Assembly (NCBI GenBank): GCA_036365515.1
Contig: CM070874.1
Span: forward strand, 42,283,083-42,347,082
Source of the DNA: Torymus aiolomorphi
Taxonomy: Eukaryota; Arthropoda; Insecta; Hymenoptera; Torymidae
Length of the DNA: 64,000 nucleotides
Direction of reading: 5' to 3'
Position numbers and translations under genes: made by a program. This document shows positions 22,046 through 32,428 of this stretch, piece after piece. The notes under the pieces were generated by a model. It did no database searches, was not told where the DNA came from, and saw only the letters and a list, made by a program, of their open reading frames with translations. Numbering within the stretch: the stretch's first letter is position 1; each line of letters opens with the position of its first letter.

Positions 22046-22331
22046 GAGCGGTCGAAATATATTAGGGAACGATACGAAAGTGTGCTATTTAAGATCCGAT
22101 CAAGGGACAGAATTTACTGGCGTTAAGATGTCGAAAGTTTTGAGTAAGCTGGGTACGGAATTACAACTTGCCTGTCCCGATACACCTCAGCACAATGGAG
22201 TAACGGAAAGATTTAATCAGACAATACAAAAGAAAGTGCGAGCATTGATAAATGACTCTAGCTTACCCGAGAACATGTGGGATTTAGCTCTAGGAGCAGC
22301 CGTATACGCATACAATACTGATTTTGTATAA
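22046..22331 (+). pseudogene. pol: copia integrase catalytic core, C-terminal part
   Basis: [11 protein letters not shown] gives the second Asp and [11 protein letters not shown] the Glu of the D,D,E triad. The sequence reads on to YAYNTDFV and a TAA at 22329-22331. The normal C-terminal integrase extension (GKPP-type region) and the RT fingers are missing because of a deletion that joins this point to the RT palm. Confidence 0.85.
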
Positions 22332-23323
22332 TTAATACTGATTTTGTATGTCGATGACATCCGAATCACTGGAAATGATTTTGAGAAAATCCAAGAAGTC
22401 AAGCGAAAGTTGAACCAAGAGTTTAAAATGAGTCACATTGGAGAGCCGAAAGTTTATCTTGGATTGGAGATCGAAAGAGACAAGAAAGCGAAAGTACTTA
22501 AATTGAGCCAACAAAGATATATTGACAAAATACTGAACGATTTGGTTACGAAAATAGTCACCCTCAAAGAACTCCAATGGTAACCAATCAAGTGTCCAAT
22601 AGAGAAAGAATAGGACGCGAGATAGAGAACGAAAACAGCATCTTTGAGAACAGAGAATTCGAATAACAGATTGTACAGAGAGGTTGTAGAATCCTTACTA
22701 TACTTAGCGAATGCCAGCAGACCCGATATAGCGTATGGAGTGAACTTTTTGAGTAGACATCAAATCGATCCTAGGGAGGAAGATTGGAAGATGGTCGAGC
22801 GAATGCTTCGATATCTGAAAGGGACAAGGTCTTACAGTCTTAATTACTATGGAGATAGTAATGATATGCAAGGGTATTCTGACGTAAGTTTCGGCGACTG
22901 TAAAGGAGCCAAAACTACAAGTGGCTACGTAATAAAGCTGTTTAATGACACAATTACATGGTGAACGAAGAAACAAAATTATGTTGCTCTATCTACTTGT
23001 CAAGCAGAGTACGTAGCGATGAGTGACTGTTGTCAGGAAATGATGCTATACACAATTATCTTAAAAGAGTTTTAGATTGGGATTTTACTCCCATTGTACT
23101 ATGGTGTGACAATAAAGCGGCAGAAGCGAGCGCTAAAACGGACAGTGGTAGCAAACTCAGACATATGACGGACATTAAAGAGCATTATGTGCGAGAATGT
23201 GTACAGCGAAAGTTAGTGAAAGTAAATTGGTTACCTTCAAAACGACAAATTGCGGATGTATTAACAAAACCTCTATCTTTCAATCTACATTTGAATTTGA
23301 TTAAACTAATTATGAATTTTTAA
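22332..23323 (+). pseudogene. pol: copia RT palm/thumb and RNase H
   Basis: RT begins abruptly at the catalytic YVDD (22347-22358), followed by IGEPKVYLGLEIERD and, after a frame change near 22580, LYREVVESLLYLANASRPDI of the thumb. RNase H follows with GYSDVSFGDCKGAKTTSGY, an in-frame TGA after ...TITW (22962-22964), AEYVAMSD, and in a further frame WCDNKAAEASAKT and HYVRECV, ending ADVLTKPL. Nothing upstream of the YVDD box remains, so no RT could be made. Confidence 0.85.
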
Positions 23324-23455
23324 TTTTGTGTTCCAGGCACTAAACCATAAATCCACAGATTCCACGAGATAGAAAATCTAAATATTTATTTTTGTACTTG
23401 TAATAGTTTGTAAGACTCTATATAAAATTATTTTGTAAAGCGCGGGAGGGAGTAT

Positions 23456-23686
23456 TGGAAGTATGCGCGCTTCCCGCGTGTGTGTATGCCAGTATCTTTA
23501 TGTGTGAGTGGAGGGAGCGCTCTCCCCTCCGCACTACGTGCGGCTGTCTCCGCGAGCGCCACTTTTAGAGCGCTGGATCCGAGCGGACGTGTGTGCGAGA
23601 GAGAGAAAGCTTATTGAGTAAACCTTAACGTATATTAAACAGTGTGTGACTCTTTATTTCATCGCATCCTCACCAACCATCCAACA
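23456..23686 (+). repeat. copia 3' LTR
   Basis: It is a near-identical copy of 12672-12905, preceded by a purine-rich tract GCGGGAGGGAG, the likely polypurine tract. Differences include a three-base deletion near the centre and about ten substitutions. Confidence 0.93.
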
Positions 23687-24165
23687 TATAGAATTACGGA
23701 GAGCAATTATGTCATGAAAAAGGTATCTCATATCATGGATTCATCATGGGTAAAGTGTCGAACATGGGTTGAGCCAGTATACTGGCTTTCCGGTCCTCTA
23801 AAGGTTAAAGTGAGAGACTGTGTTTGTGTATGTGTGTGTGTGTGTGTGTGTGTGCGTGCGTACGTGCGTGCGTGTGTGTATATATATCAAAGCAATATTG
23901 AATATGAAATAATAAATTATTCATGTTTATTAATAAAATAATTACAAGATAGTAAAAAGTATAAAATATAAAAGTATAAAGTTGTTTGTAAAATTGATGC
24001 TCAAGTTAGTTTTTGAATTGAATCTATCACATACTTGGACATTTTTATTTTAGCTATATAAAAAGCTATTTTTTTGAAAATTGAGTAATTCGAACGGATT
24101 GATACGGATTAGTATCGTTTTCTTCCAACTTGTTGTAAATGTTTTAGAATATATTAAAATACATT
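23687..24165. other. No gene; (TG)n tract at 23826-23880
   Basis: Unique-looking sequence with a (TG)n/(CGTG)n tract and then AT-rich DNA. Just before BEL-1 the phrase ACGGATT recurs, and it recurs again on the other side of that element. Confidence 0.6.
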
Positions 24166-24634
24166 TGTTTGGGCCGATTTGAGTTTCGCGCTACTAATGT
24201 TACGTATTCGGACGGTCTCACGACTCATGGGCTCTCCACCCCCACTCGCGACTGTAAGCCGTCCTGTAGCGGTGTGGTCGAGGAGCGAGGGTGGCCACCC
24301 TTACCCTGTTACCGGCAGGACTTGACAAAACCACCTGCAGGCGTGGCCTTCGCTCTCTTTTCCGGCGACTCTTCAGACGGGCAACATCTCCGCGCTCCTT
24401 TGTCGCGCCACAAATAATAGCGACCGCGTGCCACTAACTTCATTTACTACACATCACACAATTTCGTTGCTAAGTGTCGGGCTTCTTTGTATTTACTGGT
24501 TGTTGAATATATGAGGAGTTATCCTCAGGTTAAAGAAAACGCTATTGTGAGTGAATCATTTCTCCGCCTCCTCTAAATCCCTTTCCACTCACATTGAAAT
24601 ACGGTACAAACTCGCGCGGCCGTTTCATGTAACA
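24166..24634 (+). repeat. BEL-1 5' LTR
   Basis: It starts TGTTTGGGCCGATTTGAG and ends CATGTAACA. It matches 30978-31447. The short ORF inside it, repeated in the other LTR, is not a gene. Confidence 0.95.
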
Positions 24635-24660
24635 TTTTGGTCCTTCGAGCCGGATCTCGG
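24635..24660 (+). promoter_or_regulatory. BEL-1 primer-binding site
   Basis: TTTTGGTCCTTCGAGCCGG directly follows the LTR. The same TGGTCCTTCGAGCCGG stands next to the 5' LTR of BEL-2 (complement at 58178-58193), supporting the assignment. The tRNA partner was not identified. Confidence 0.7.
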
Positions 24661-25499
24661 CCACCCCTTCCAGGGCCTCATCGACAGGACTCAACCCTGT
24701 AAGGTATGAAAGGGATTTAAATAGGGCGCGGCGGCCAGAGGGCTTCTGCTTGTCGACCAATAGGCAGGCAGCACTCTTCAGGCCCTCACAGTACACGGCA
24801 AAGTTAAAGTCTGCCGAACCTTACCTCCCGACACATAGCAAAACGCTGGTCGCAACAGAGACGTTGCCCGCAGTCGTTCGTGACATTTATTGAGCGCCGG
24901 GCACGTGCATCGTTGCACAACTCGTGCTCGTCATCGGCGCTCACTCCCTTTACATTTCACACAATCGATTTGTGTGTAGAACGTACTTTGTGAGTTTATC
25001 TCACCGCGACCGTGTGCCGCGTGCGAAGGAAATTGCACGCGGCGCAGGCGCGCGCGCTCTATCCCAGGTTGGGCTAGGTCGAGGCGCGCACTCCCTCGTT
25101 CTCTCTTGCATTGCCGCGCAGTCGGCGTGCTCACCATCTCTCTTTTCACATAGCAGCCGCGCAGCCAGCGTGCTCTCTCACTCTCACTCGCACCTACGAG
25201 TGCGTCTCCTACTCATCGCGACCGCACGTCATATCGTGGGCAGCTCAACAGCGTTGCCGTCCGGCAAATCGGCGTCTCGCGCAGCACGTTCCTCGTGCTC
25301 GTAGGCAGGGAGCGCGTTTTGAGGGCACCCCGCAGTTCCTCTTCTTCAAGATAGCAGGTAACCTCATACATAAGCGGTAGTCGGACGGTCGCGTAGCTCG
25401 CGCGGAGCATCCAATATCCACAGTCCGACCTAACCTGTACATCGCTCGTAGACGTCCGGCGCCCAGTGACAATCCGTACAAATCTTCAACCAAAGATAA
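24661..25499 (+). other. BEL-1 leader
   Basis: An 840-bp, GC-rich, CpG-rich untranslated region between primer site and Gag. Overlapping ORFs on both strands of up to 126 codons are low-complexity consequences of composition. Confidence 0.65.
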
Positions 25500-26462
25500 G
25501 TGCTCGCATTTAGATCGCTATGTTGCTGCTTCACTCGCATTATGACTGCCGATTTGCTAAATAAACAGCAAATGCAGGGAGGTCTCATCTCAAAATTAAT
25601 TGCGAATACAGACAAAATGGGGTCTGTTACAGCGGAGGTGCTACAGCAAAGAATTATCCTCGCTGACCAGTACTGGGATAAGTGTCTACAAACGCACCAT
25701 CAACTGTGCTTACTCCAGGATGAGTTGAAAGACGAAGACTACTTCAAGGAGGAGTGGTTTTCAACTTATGAATCCAGCTTCATACAAGCCAAGGCTGATC
25801 TGACTTCCAGACTAGCGGTCAAGATTGGGGAGTTGCAGGCAACAACGCAGATCCCCCCTCAGAGCTCTGTGATACCTGTCCACGTGAACTCCACGGCTTC
25901 GTCCCTCCCGAAACGTTCATTGCCAAAGTTCAGTGGCGTGCAAGCTGAATGGGATTCCTTCAAGGAACGCTTTTGCTCTATGGTCAATGATCAGGCCACA
26001 TTGCAGCCAGTACTCAAGCTACAACACCTGTTAGCCTGCCTTGAAGGAGATGCTGCAAGACGACTTCGTAACATGGAGGTTATAGGGTCCAACTTTGAAG
26101 TCGCTTGGGCTGCACTGGTACGTAGGTACGATAATAAGCGCTTAAGGCTTGCTGTGCAGATCAACAAGCTGCTATCGATGCCTGCGGCATCCAGCAAATC
26201 AGTGGCAGAGCTCACACGTTTTCTCGACGTTTCTAATGAGTGTCGTAGAGCTCTACGACTCCTTCACCGCCCAGTTGACCAGTGGGATGACTGGTTTGTG
26301 CATTTGATAGTGTATAACTTAGACGCGGACACTCGAGAAGACTGGGAGAAGTCGCTGGAGGCCTCTGCAGATGAGTTTCCAACTTACCAACAGCTTGTAA
26401 GCTTTGTGGAAGGACGATCTGTCACTGGACACCGCTCATTGCAACACACAGGCCCCTGGTAA
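25500..26462 (+). CDS. gag: BEL-1 Gag, N-terminal part
   Basis: Open for 320 codons; the likely start is the ATG at 25542 (MTADLLNKQQ), since the stretch before it is leader. The region PKRSLPKFSGVQAEWDSFKE and the following helical part match the capsid-like domain of BEL/Pao and related retroelement Gags (the LPKFxGxxxxWxxFxxxF signature). It ends in the wrong frame about 20 codons past a frame change near 26440; the knuckle part continues in the +1 frame. Confidence 0.88.
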   Translation: MLAFRSLCCCFTRIMTADLLNKQQMQGGLISKLIANTDKMGSVTAEVLQQRIILADQYWDKCLQTHHQLCLLQDELKDEDYFKEEWFSTYESSFIQAKADLTSRLAVKIGELQATTQIPPQSSVIPVHVNSTASSLPKRSLPKFSGVQAEWDSFKERFCSMVNDQATLQPVLKLQHLLACLEGDAARRLRNMEVIGSNFEVAWAALVRRYDNKRLRLAVQINKLLSMPAASSKSVAELTRFLDVSNECRRALRLLHRPVDQWDDWFVHLIVYNLDADTREDWEKSLEASADEFPTYQQLVSFVEGRSVTGHRSLQHTGPW

Positions 26463-27096
26463 GCCAACACTTAAATCCAGCCCCCCTTCTAAACCTAATG
26501 ACACCTTTGCAGCACATCATTCGTCCGAGCTAGCACCAGCTGCAGGCTCCAGGCCTCCATGCATAGTCTGCAAGGCGAAGCATTATCTCCCGTACTGCCA
26601 AGTGCTTGGAAAAATGGCAGTCGATAAGAGGCTTAAGATAGTCAAGGACCATCGCTTATGTCAGAACTGCCTACGGAGCGACCACAGCACATCCAGCTGT
26701 CCCTCCAACTATCGATGCAGGGTTTGCGGAAAGAATCACCATTCTTTGCTCCATACTTCAGGTGCTGCAGGAGCCAACTGTACAGCAGTCGCAGGATACG
26801 ACACTCCCGCGTCAACCCTTCCTGTTGAAGTAAGTACCACTCCTGTAAACCGCGTAACCTGCACTACGAGTCTAGGCAACACCGTGCTCCTGGGAACCGC
26901 CAGCGTACTCATCGAGTCAAAAGGCGGTGGATCCATGCTGGTCAGAGCCCTCGTCGACCCTGCCTCAGAAGGCTCCTTTGTGTCCGAGAAGGTTGTACAG
27001 ACTCTTTCTCTCTCTCTCGTCTCCCTTCTGCCGTTACCGTATCAGGTTTGGGGGAGAAATATCCGCAAAGTCGAGTCACATAACCTCAATCCATAA
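26404..27096 (+). pseudogene. BEL-1 Gag zinc-knuckle region and protease
   Basis: This frame continues Gag: CIVCKAKHYLPYC, then KDHRLCQNCLRSDHSTSSC and CRVCGKNHHSLLH are the three cysteine/histidine motifs typical of BEL Gags. The protease follows with VRALVDPASEGSFVSEKV, where BEL proteases usually have LxDxGSxxSF; the Asp is present. The frame is lost near 27040 and recovered in the third frame by 27105, indicating one or two indels. Confidence 0.85.
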
Positions 27097-27104
27097 AATC
27101 AAGA

Positions 27105-28922
27105 GTGTGCCCTAATTTCTACCTGAGTTTTTCAGCGGCAGTGCTCCCAAGGCTTACAGCGCTTCTTCCAAGGAAGGAGATTAGGAAAGCCTCGTGGAAT
27201 CATCTCCAAGGGCTGCCCCTAGTCGATCCAGACTATCATCAGCCAGCGCCGATTGATTGCATCATTGGCGCCGACGCATACCCATCGCTGGTGCTGCCAG
27301 GCCTTCGACGAGGCCCTGTCGGCAGCCCAGTCGCTCAACATACACGGCTGGACTGGATCTTAGTCGGGCCCACGGAGCCAACGTCGGTCTCAGACGAAGC
27401 CCCCGCAGATCGACTCAGCTTCACCACGACTGTGTCAGTATCCACCGAGCTGCGACGTTTTTGGGAAATCGAGGAGCTAACTACTAAGCCGCGGCGCTCT
27501 CCGGAAGAGGAGGAGTGTGAGAATCATTTCTCACGCACGCATCGACGAGACAGCTCAGGCAGGTACATCGTGCGCTTGCCGTTTCGCCGACCGCCGTCGC
27601 TCGGAGGCTCCCGTCTCGTCGCTTTACAACGTTTCTTGTCATTGGAGAGGCGCCTGGCTCGAGACTGTAATCTCCGCGTGTCCTACACGGCTTTCGTCGA
27701 CGAGTACGAACGGGTGCACCACCTAGAAGAGATACCAGCAGAGGCGCGCTCCGTGTCGCCATCGTATTATCTACCTCACCATGCTGTCATCAGCGCTGAT
27801 GGTAGGAAAGGGCTTCGCGTTGTCTTCAACGCCTCCCAAGCCACACCGAGCGGCTTATCGCTCAACGACTGTCTTCATCAAGGCGAGACGCTGCAAGTCA
27901 ACATTGGAACGATCCTCACCCGGTGGAGAATGTTCCGCTACGTCTTCACCGCGGGCATCGTGAAGATGTTTCGCCAGATCATGGTCGACCCCGCTGACGC
28001 TACATGGCAGCGTATTCTCTGGCGTCGGTCACCGGACGAGGAGGTGCGTGACTTTCGGCTTCTCACAGTCACGTATGGAACGGCAAGTGCCCCGTTCTTG
28101 GCCCTACGCGTCCTCAAGCAGCTAGCCGAGGATGAAGGTCAAGGCTTTCCAGTCGGAGCAAGGATACTGAGGCATCACATGTACGCTGATGACGCCTGCG
28201 CAGGAGCAGACACCCTCGACGAAGCAGTGCTCGCTCGGGATCAGCTAATCGCGATTCTGGACAGCGCAGGTATGTCACTCGACAAGTGGGCGGCCAACGA
28301 CACGTCGCTGCGGCCAAATCGCTCGTCGTCGTCACCAGAGTGCATAATAGGAGATCGAGAGTTCGTGTCCATCCTCGGGCTTCGCTGGTACCCGAAGGAA
28401 GATGTCTTCGGTTATAACGTACAGGCACCCCCTGTTCCCCCAGCGTCCACCAAACGAGCAATACTCTCGGAAGTCGCCAAGCTCTACGATCCTCTCGGCT
28501 GGTTGTCCCCAGTAATCGTGATGGCTAAGATGCTTCTGCAAGATCTCTGGGTCTCTGGGCACGACTGGGACGCCCCCGTTTGCAGCACTACGCAGCGCAT
28601 CTGGACGGAGCTGCGAAGCCAACTCACACTACTGGAGAAACTTCGTCTACCTCGCTGGATTTCCCACTCTCCCGCATCAAACTGGGAGCTACATGGATTC
28701 TCTGATGCCTCAGAGAAAGCGTATGCGGCAGCAGTGTTCATCGTCAGCACAGATCCCGCTTCGAAGACACGCTCGACGCTGTTAGCGGCGAAATCGAAGG
28801 TCGCTCCAATCAAGACGATCAGCCTGCCTCGTCTGGAGCTGTGCGGAGCTCTCCTGCTCTCCCGACTCATTACCCGGATACACGAAGATCTCCAAGAGGC
28901 CACTTGCCCAGTTTTCTGCTGA
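27105..28922 (+). CDS. pol: BEL-1 RT and RNase H N-terminal part
   Basis: 605 codons. It opens with the end of the protease (DCIIGADAYPSL, LDWILVGPT), then RT: YYLPHHAVISADGRKGLRVV, VFNASQATPSGLSLNDCL, the catalytic YADD at 28182-28193 (BEL elements usually have YVDD), and YDPLGWLSPVIVMAKMLLQ. RNase H starts with ELHGFSDASEKAYAAAVFI and includes the LPRLELCGALLL block. A TGA at 28920-28922 replaces the Trp expected before TDSQVVLAWL; the frame then simply continues. Confidence 0.92.
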   Translation: MCPNFYLSFSAAVLPRLTALLPRKEIRKASWNHLQGLPLVDPDYHQPAPIDCIIGADAYPSLVLPGLRRGPVGSPVAQHTRLDWILVGPTEPTSVSDEAPADRLSFTTTVSVSTELRRFWEIEELTTKPRRSPEEEECENHFSRTHRRDSSGRYIVRLPFRRPPSLGGSRLVALQRFLSLERRLARDCNLRVSYTAFVDEYERVHHLEEIPAEARSVSPSYYLPHHAVISADGRKGLRVVFNASQATPSGLSLNDCLHQGETLQVNIGTILTRWRMFRYVFTAGIVKMFRQIMVDPADATWQRILWRRSPDEEVRDFRLLTVTYGTASAPFLALRVLKQLAEDEGQGFPVGARILRHHMYADDACAGADTLDEAVLARDQLIAILDSAGMSLDKWAANDTSLRPNRSSSSPECIIGDREFVSILGLRWYPKEDVFGYNVQAPPVPPASTKRAILSEVAKLYDPLGWLSPVIVMAKMLLQDLWVSGHDWDAPVCSTTQRIWTELRSQLTLLEKLRLPRWISHSPASNWELHGFSDASEKAYAAAVFIVSTDPASKTRSTLLAAKSKVAPIKTISLPRLELCGALLLSRLITRIHEDLQEATCPVFC

Positions 28923-30836
28923 ACAGACTCGCAGGTTGTGCTAGCTTGGCTGCGTGGTATTCCCAGCTCTTGGCATACCTTTGTAGCAAATCGGGTCAGC
29001 GAGATCGTCACGTCTCTTCCCGAGGCAACGTGGAGGCACGTTCGATCTAGCCACAACCCAGCTGATTGCGCCTCGCAAGGCCTGCTTCCGTTCCAGCTGC
29101 TAAAGGAGTCACTATGGTGGGCTGGACCTCCCTGGCTCGTCACGCCCCAGCGTCATCATACGGACGAGTCACAGGTACAGACCCTACTTGAGCGTAAGTG
29201 GGTCAACATGTGCCACCACTCGGTTTAATCCGACGTACTCGACTCTATGTACGCTCGAGTCTCGACCTGGAGACGGTTATTGCGAGTCGTGGTCTATGCC
29301 CTTCGGTGGCGCGCGATCATTATCCGTCCACCGCCAAATCAGCGCCCAGCTCACATCACCGCGGAAGAGCTTGAACGCGCTAAGGTTGCAGTGCTCAAGG
29401 CTGTTCAGTTATACCACTTCGCTGAGGATCTTCGACGACTGCAGGACTTCAAGGGTTTAGCCAAAGACAACCCTCTTCGTCGTTTACGCCCCTTTCTGGA
29501 CAAGGTAGGACTGATGAGGGTGGGGGGCAGATTACATTTCTCCTTTCTGAGCTTTCCAGAACGCCATCCCATCATCGTTCCAAAAGCGAGTCGCTTAGCC
29601 AAGCTGCTTATTCACGACGCACACGAAGCGACTTTGCATGGCGGACCCCAGCTTGTGCTCAGTCACCTGCTGCGCACCGTCTGGATTGTACATGCTCGCA
29701 ATCAAGTGCGACAACTCGTGCGCCAGTGCGTCGCTTGCCGGCGATATCAAGGCCGGCCACAGCAGCAACAGATGGCTCCTATCCCGTCCGTCAGGCTCAC
29801 GCCGTCCCGCCCCTTCTCTTCAACGGGAGTAGATTACGCCGGGCCATTCGCCGTCCGCACCTCTAAGGGTAGAGATCAGCACTCGTCCAAGGGCTATGTC
29901 GCCATTTTTATATGTATGGTGACGCGGGCTATCTACTTAGAGGTGGTGTCAGACTATTCCGCACCCACCTTTCTCATGGCTTTCAAAAGGTTCACGGCTC
30001 GTAGAGGGTTGTGCCGAGTCGTCTTCAGCGACAATGGGACGACCTTCCAGGGAGCTGAGTCCGAGCTGAAGCGCCTCTTCCAACAAGCATCCTCTTTCAG
30101 CCAGGAAGTCGCCACCGCCGTAGCTGCTGATGGTGTAACATGGAGCTTCATTCCACCTCGAGCGCCACACTTTGGAGGACTGTGGGAAGCCGCTGTGAAA
30201 TCTTTCAAGCACCACCTTCGCCGGGTCCTTGGAAGTACCACACTCACCTTTGAAGAATTTTCGACGCTCTGTGCTCAGATCGAAGCCTGCCTAAACTCCA
30301 GGCCGCTGAGCCCTTTGAGCAGCTCCCCGGATGATATCGCAGCTCTGACATCGGGGCACTTCCTCATTGGAGCGGCGCTGACCGCACCACCAGAGCCCTT
30401 TTCTGATTTCGGTGTTTCAGGTTTGCGACGCTGGCAGATAGTGACGAACATGCGGAATCACTTCTGGAAGCGCTGGAGGAAGGAAGTAATTCATCACCTT
30501 CAGGTCTCGAGTAAGTGGTTCAACGCCAACCGATCACTGCAGGTTGGCGATCTGGTTCTGCTCACTGACGACATTCAGCCGCCGCAGAAATGGCCAGTCG
30601 CTCATATCCAGCAGCTACACCCTGGGCCGGACGGGCTCACTCGGGTCCTGACCCTGAAGACCCCCACTTCCACATTGATGAGGCCGCTTACAAAGGTCAT
30701 AGCGTTGCCGGTTTCACAGACGCCGCCAGCTGTCTTCCCCTCCGTCGATGATCTCACGGCGGGCGGCGGTCATCAAAATCCATCTCTAGATACCCCGGCC
30801 TTGGCGGGCGGCCAACCCGAGTCATCATCAGAGTGA
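28923..30836 (+). CDS. pol: BEL-1 RNase H C-terminal part and integrase
   Basis: Same frame as the RT. RNase H ends with TDSQVVLAWL and HNPADCASQGL. A TAA at 29226-29228 is the second nonsense codon; the track reopens at once with VSTWRRLLRVV. Integrase: HDAHEATLHGG and CVACRRYQ form the zinc-binding site; the catalytic residues are seen in VDYAGPF (D), FSDNGTTF (D) and GLWEAAVKSFKHHLRR (E). LNSRPLSPL and SGHFLIGAAL are typical of BEL integrases. It ends 141 bp before the 3' LTR. Confidence 0.93.
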
Positions 30837-30977
30837 CCAACCACAGCAGTCGGCAGGATGTAGATACAGAAGATCTCTCACACCCACACACACCCGCTTT
30901 ACCGTTTTTTTTTATCTCTCACGTCTCTTAGGCGCGCTGATCGTAATTTCGTCGCAGTTGCAACGAGGCGGGCGGCA

Positions 30978-31447
30978 TGTTTGGGCCGATTTGAGTTTCA
31001 CGCTACTAATGTTACGTATTTGGACGGTCTCACGACTCATGGACTCTCCACCCCCACTCGCGACTGTAAGCCGTCCTGTAGCCGTGTGGTCGAGGAGCGA
31101 GGGTAGGCCACCTTTATCCTGTTACCGGCAGGACTTGACAAAACCACCTGCAGGCGTGGCCTTCGCTCTCTTTTCCGGCGACTCTTCAGACGGGCAACAT
31201 CTCCGCGCTCCTTTGTCGCGCCACAAATAATAGCGACCGCGTGCCACTAACTTCATTTACTACACATCACACAATTTCGTTGCTAAGTGTCGGGCTTCTT
31301 TGTATTTACTGGTTGTTGAATATATGAGGAGTTATCTTCAGGTTAAAGGAAACGCTATTGTGAGTGAATCATTTCTCCGCCTCCTCTAAATCCCTTTCCA
31401 CTCACATTGAAATACGGTACAAACTCGCGCGGCCGTTTAATGTAACA
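30978..31447 (+). repeat. BEL-1 3' LTR
   Basis: A 470-bp copy of the 5' LTR, preceded by a purine-rich GAGGCGGGCGGC tract. Differences include C/T at the tenth base after GTATT and one compensating GG/G shift near 31106. Confidence 0.95.
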
Positions 31448-31452
31448 ACATT

Positions 31453-32085
<633 letters not shown>

Positions 32086-32428
32086 AAGTTTATTTATGTC
32101 AAGATCTATGAAGACCGAATGGCAGAGATTTGTACATAGATTTACATAAAATTAGTAATAATGAGATAATAATACAGTATACATAACAAAATAATAGTAT
32201 AAGAAATAGTATATCAAATATAATGGAGATAAAGATTCTATTTAACTGATATGGAGGATGTTAGTTTTGTTTGCGTATACTTGTTACAACAGTTTTATGA
32301 GCAACGGACTCCGCAAAGTACATGAATGACTTACAACTAAAATCGCAAACTAAGATATATCACAACGTACAAATATCAATTTTGCTAAAAAAATCGCAAT
32401 AACTAACACCGCCGATCCGTTTTACGTG

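Larger units (their letters stand above)
12672..23686 (+). mobile_element. Ty1/copia LTR retrotransposon, with nested insertions
   Basis: Two ~231-234-bp LTRs bound a body in Ty1/copia order: gag with zinc knuckle, protease, integrase, RT, RNase H. Element A (14963-17894) and a palindromic MITE (21362-22045) are inserted in it; without them it would be about 7.4 kb. An internal deletion removed the integrase C terminus and most of the RT. Stops and frame changes make it non-functional. The heptamer GCGAAAG recurs about 26 times on the sense strand, both in the leader and in the coding part, tying these regions together. Flanks do not show a 5-bp duplication. Confidence 0.92.
24166..31447 (+). 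mobile_element. BEL/Pao LTR retrotransposon, BEL-1
   Basis: Complete structure: 5' LTR, primer site, long GC-rich leader, Gag, protease, RT, RNase H, integrase, 3' LTR. The insertion is flanked by a perfect 5-bp duplication ACATT (24161-24165 and 31448-31452), as is usual for this group. LTRs differ at only about ten positions in 470, roughly 2%, so it is one of the youngest elements here. Two stop codons and two or three frame changes interrupt the polyprotein. Confidence 0.95.

Noticed and set aside
24924..25493. Overlapping ORFs of up to 126 codons on both strands
   Set aside because: They lie in the GC-rich BEL-1 leader, are low in complexity and match nothing; Gag starts downstream.
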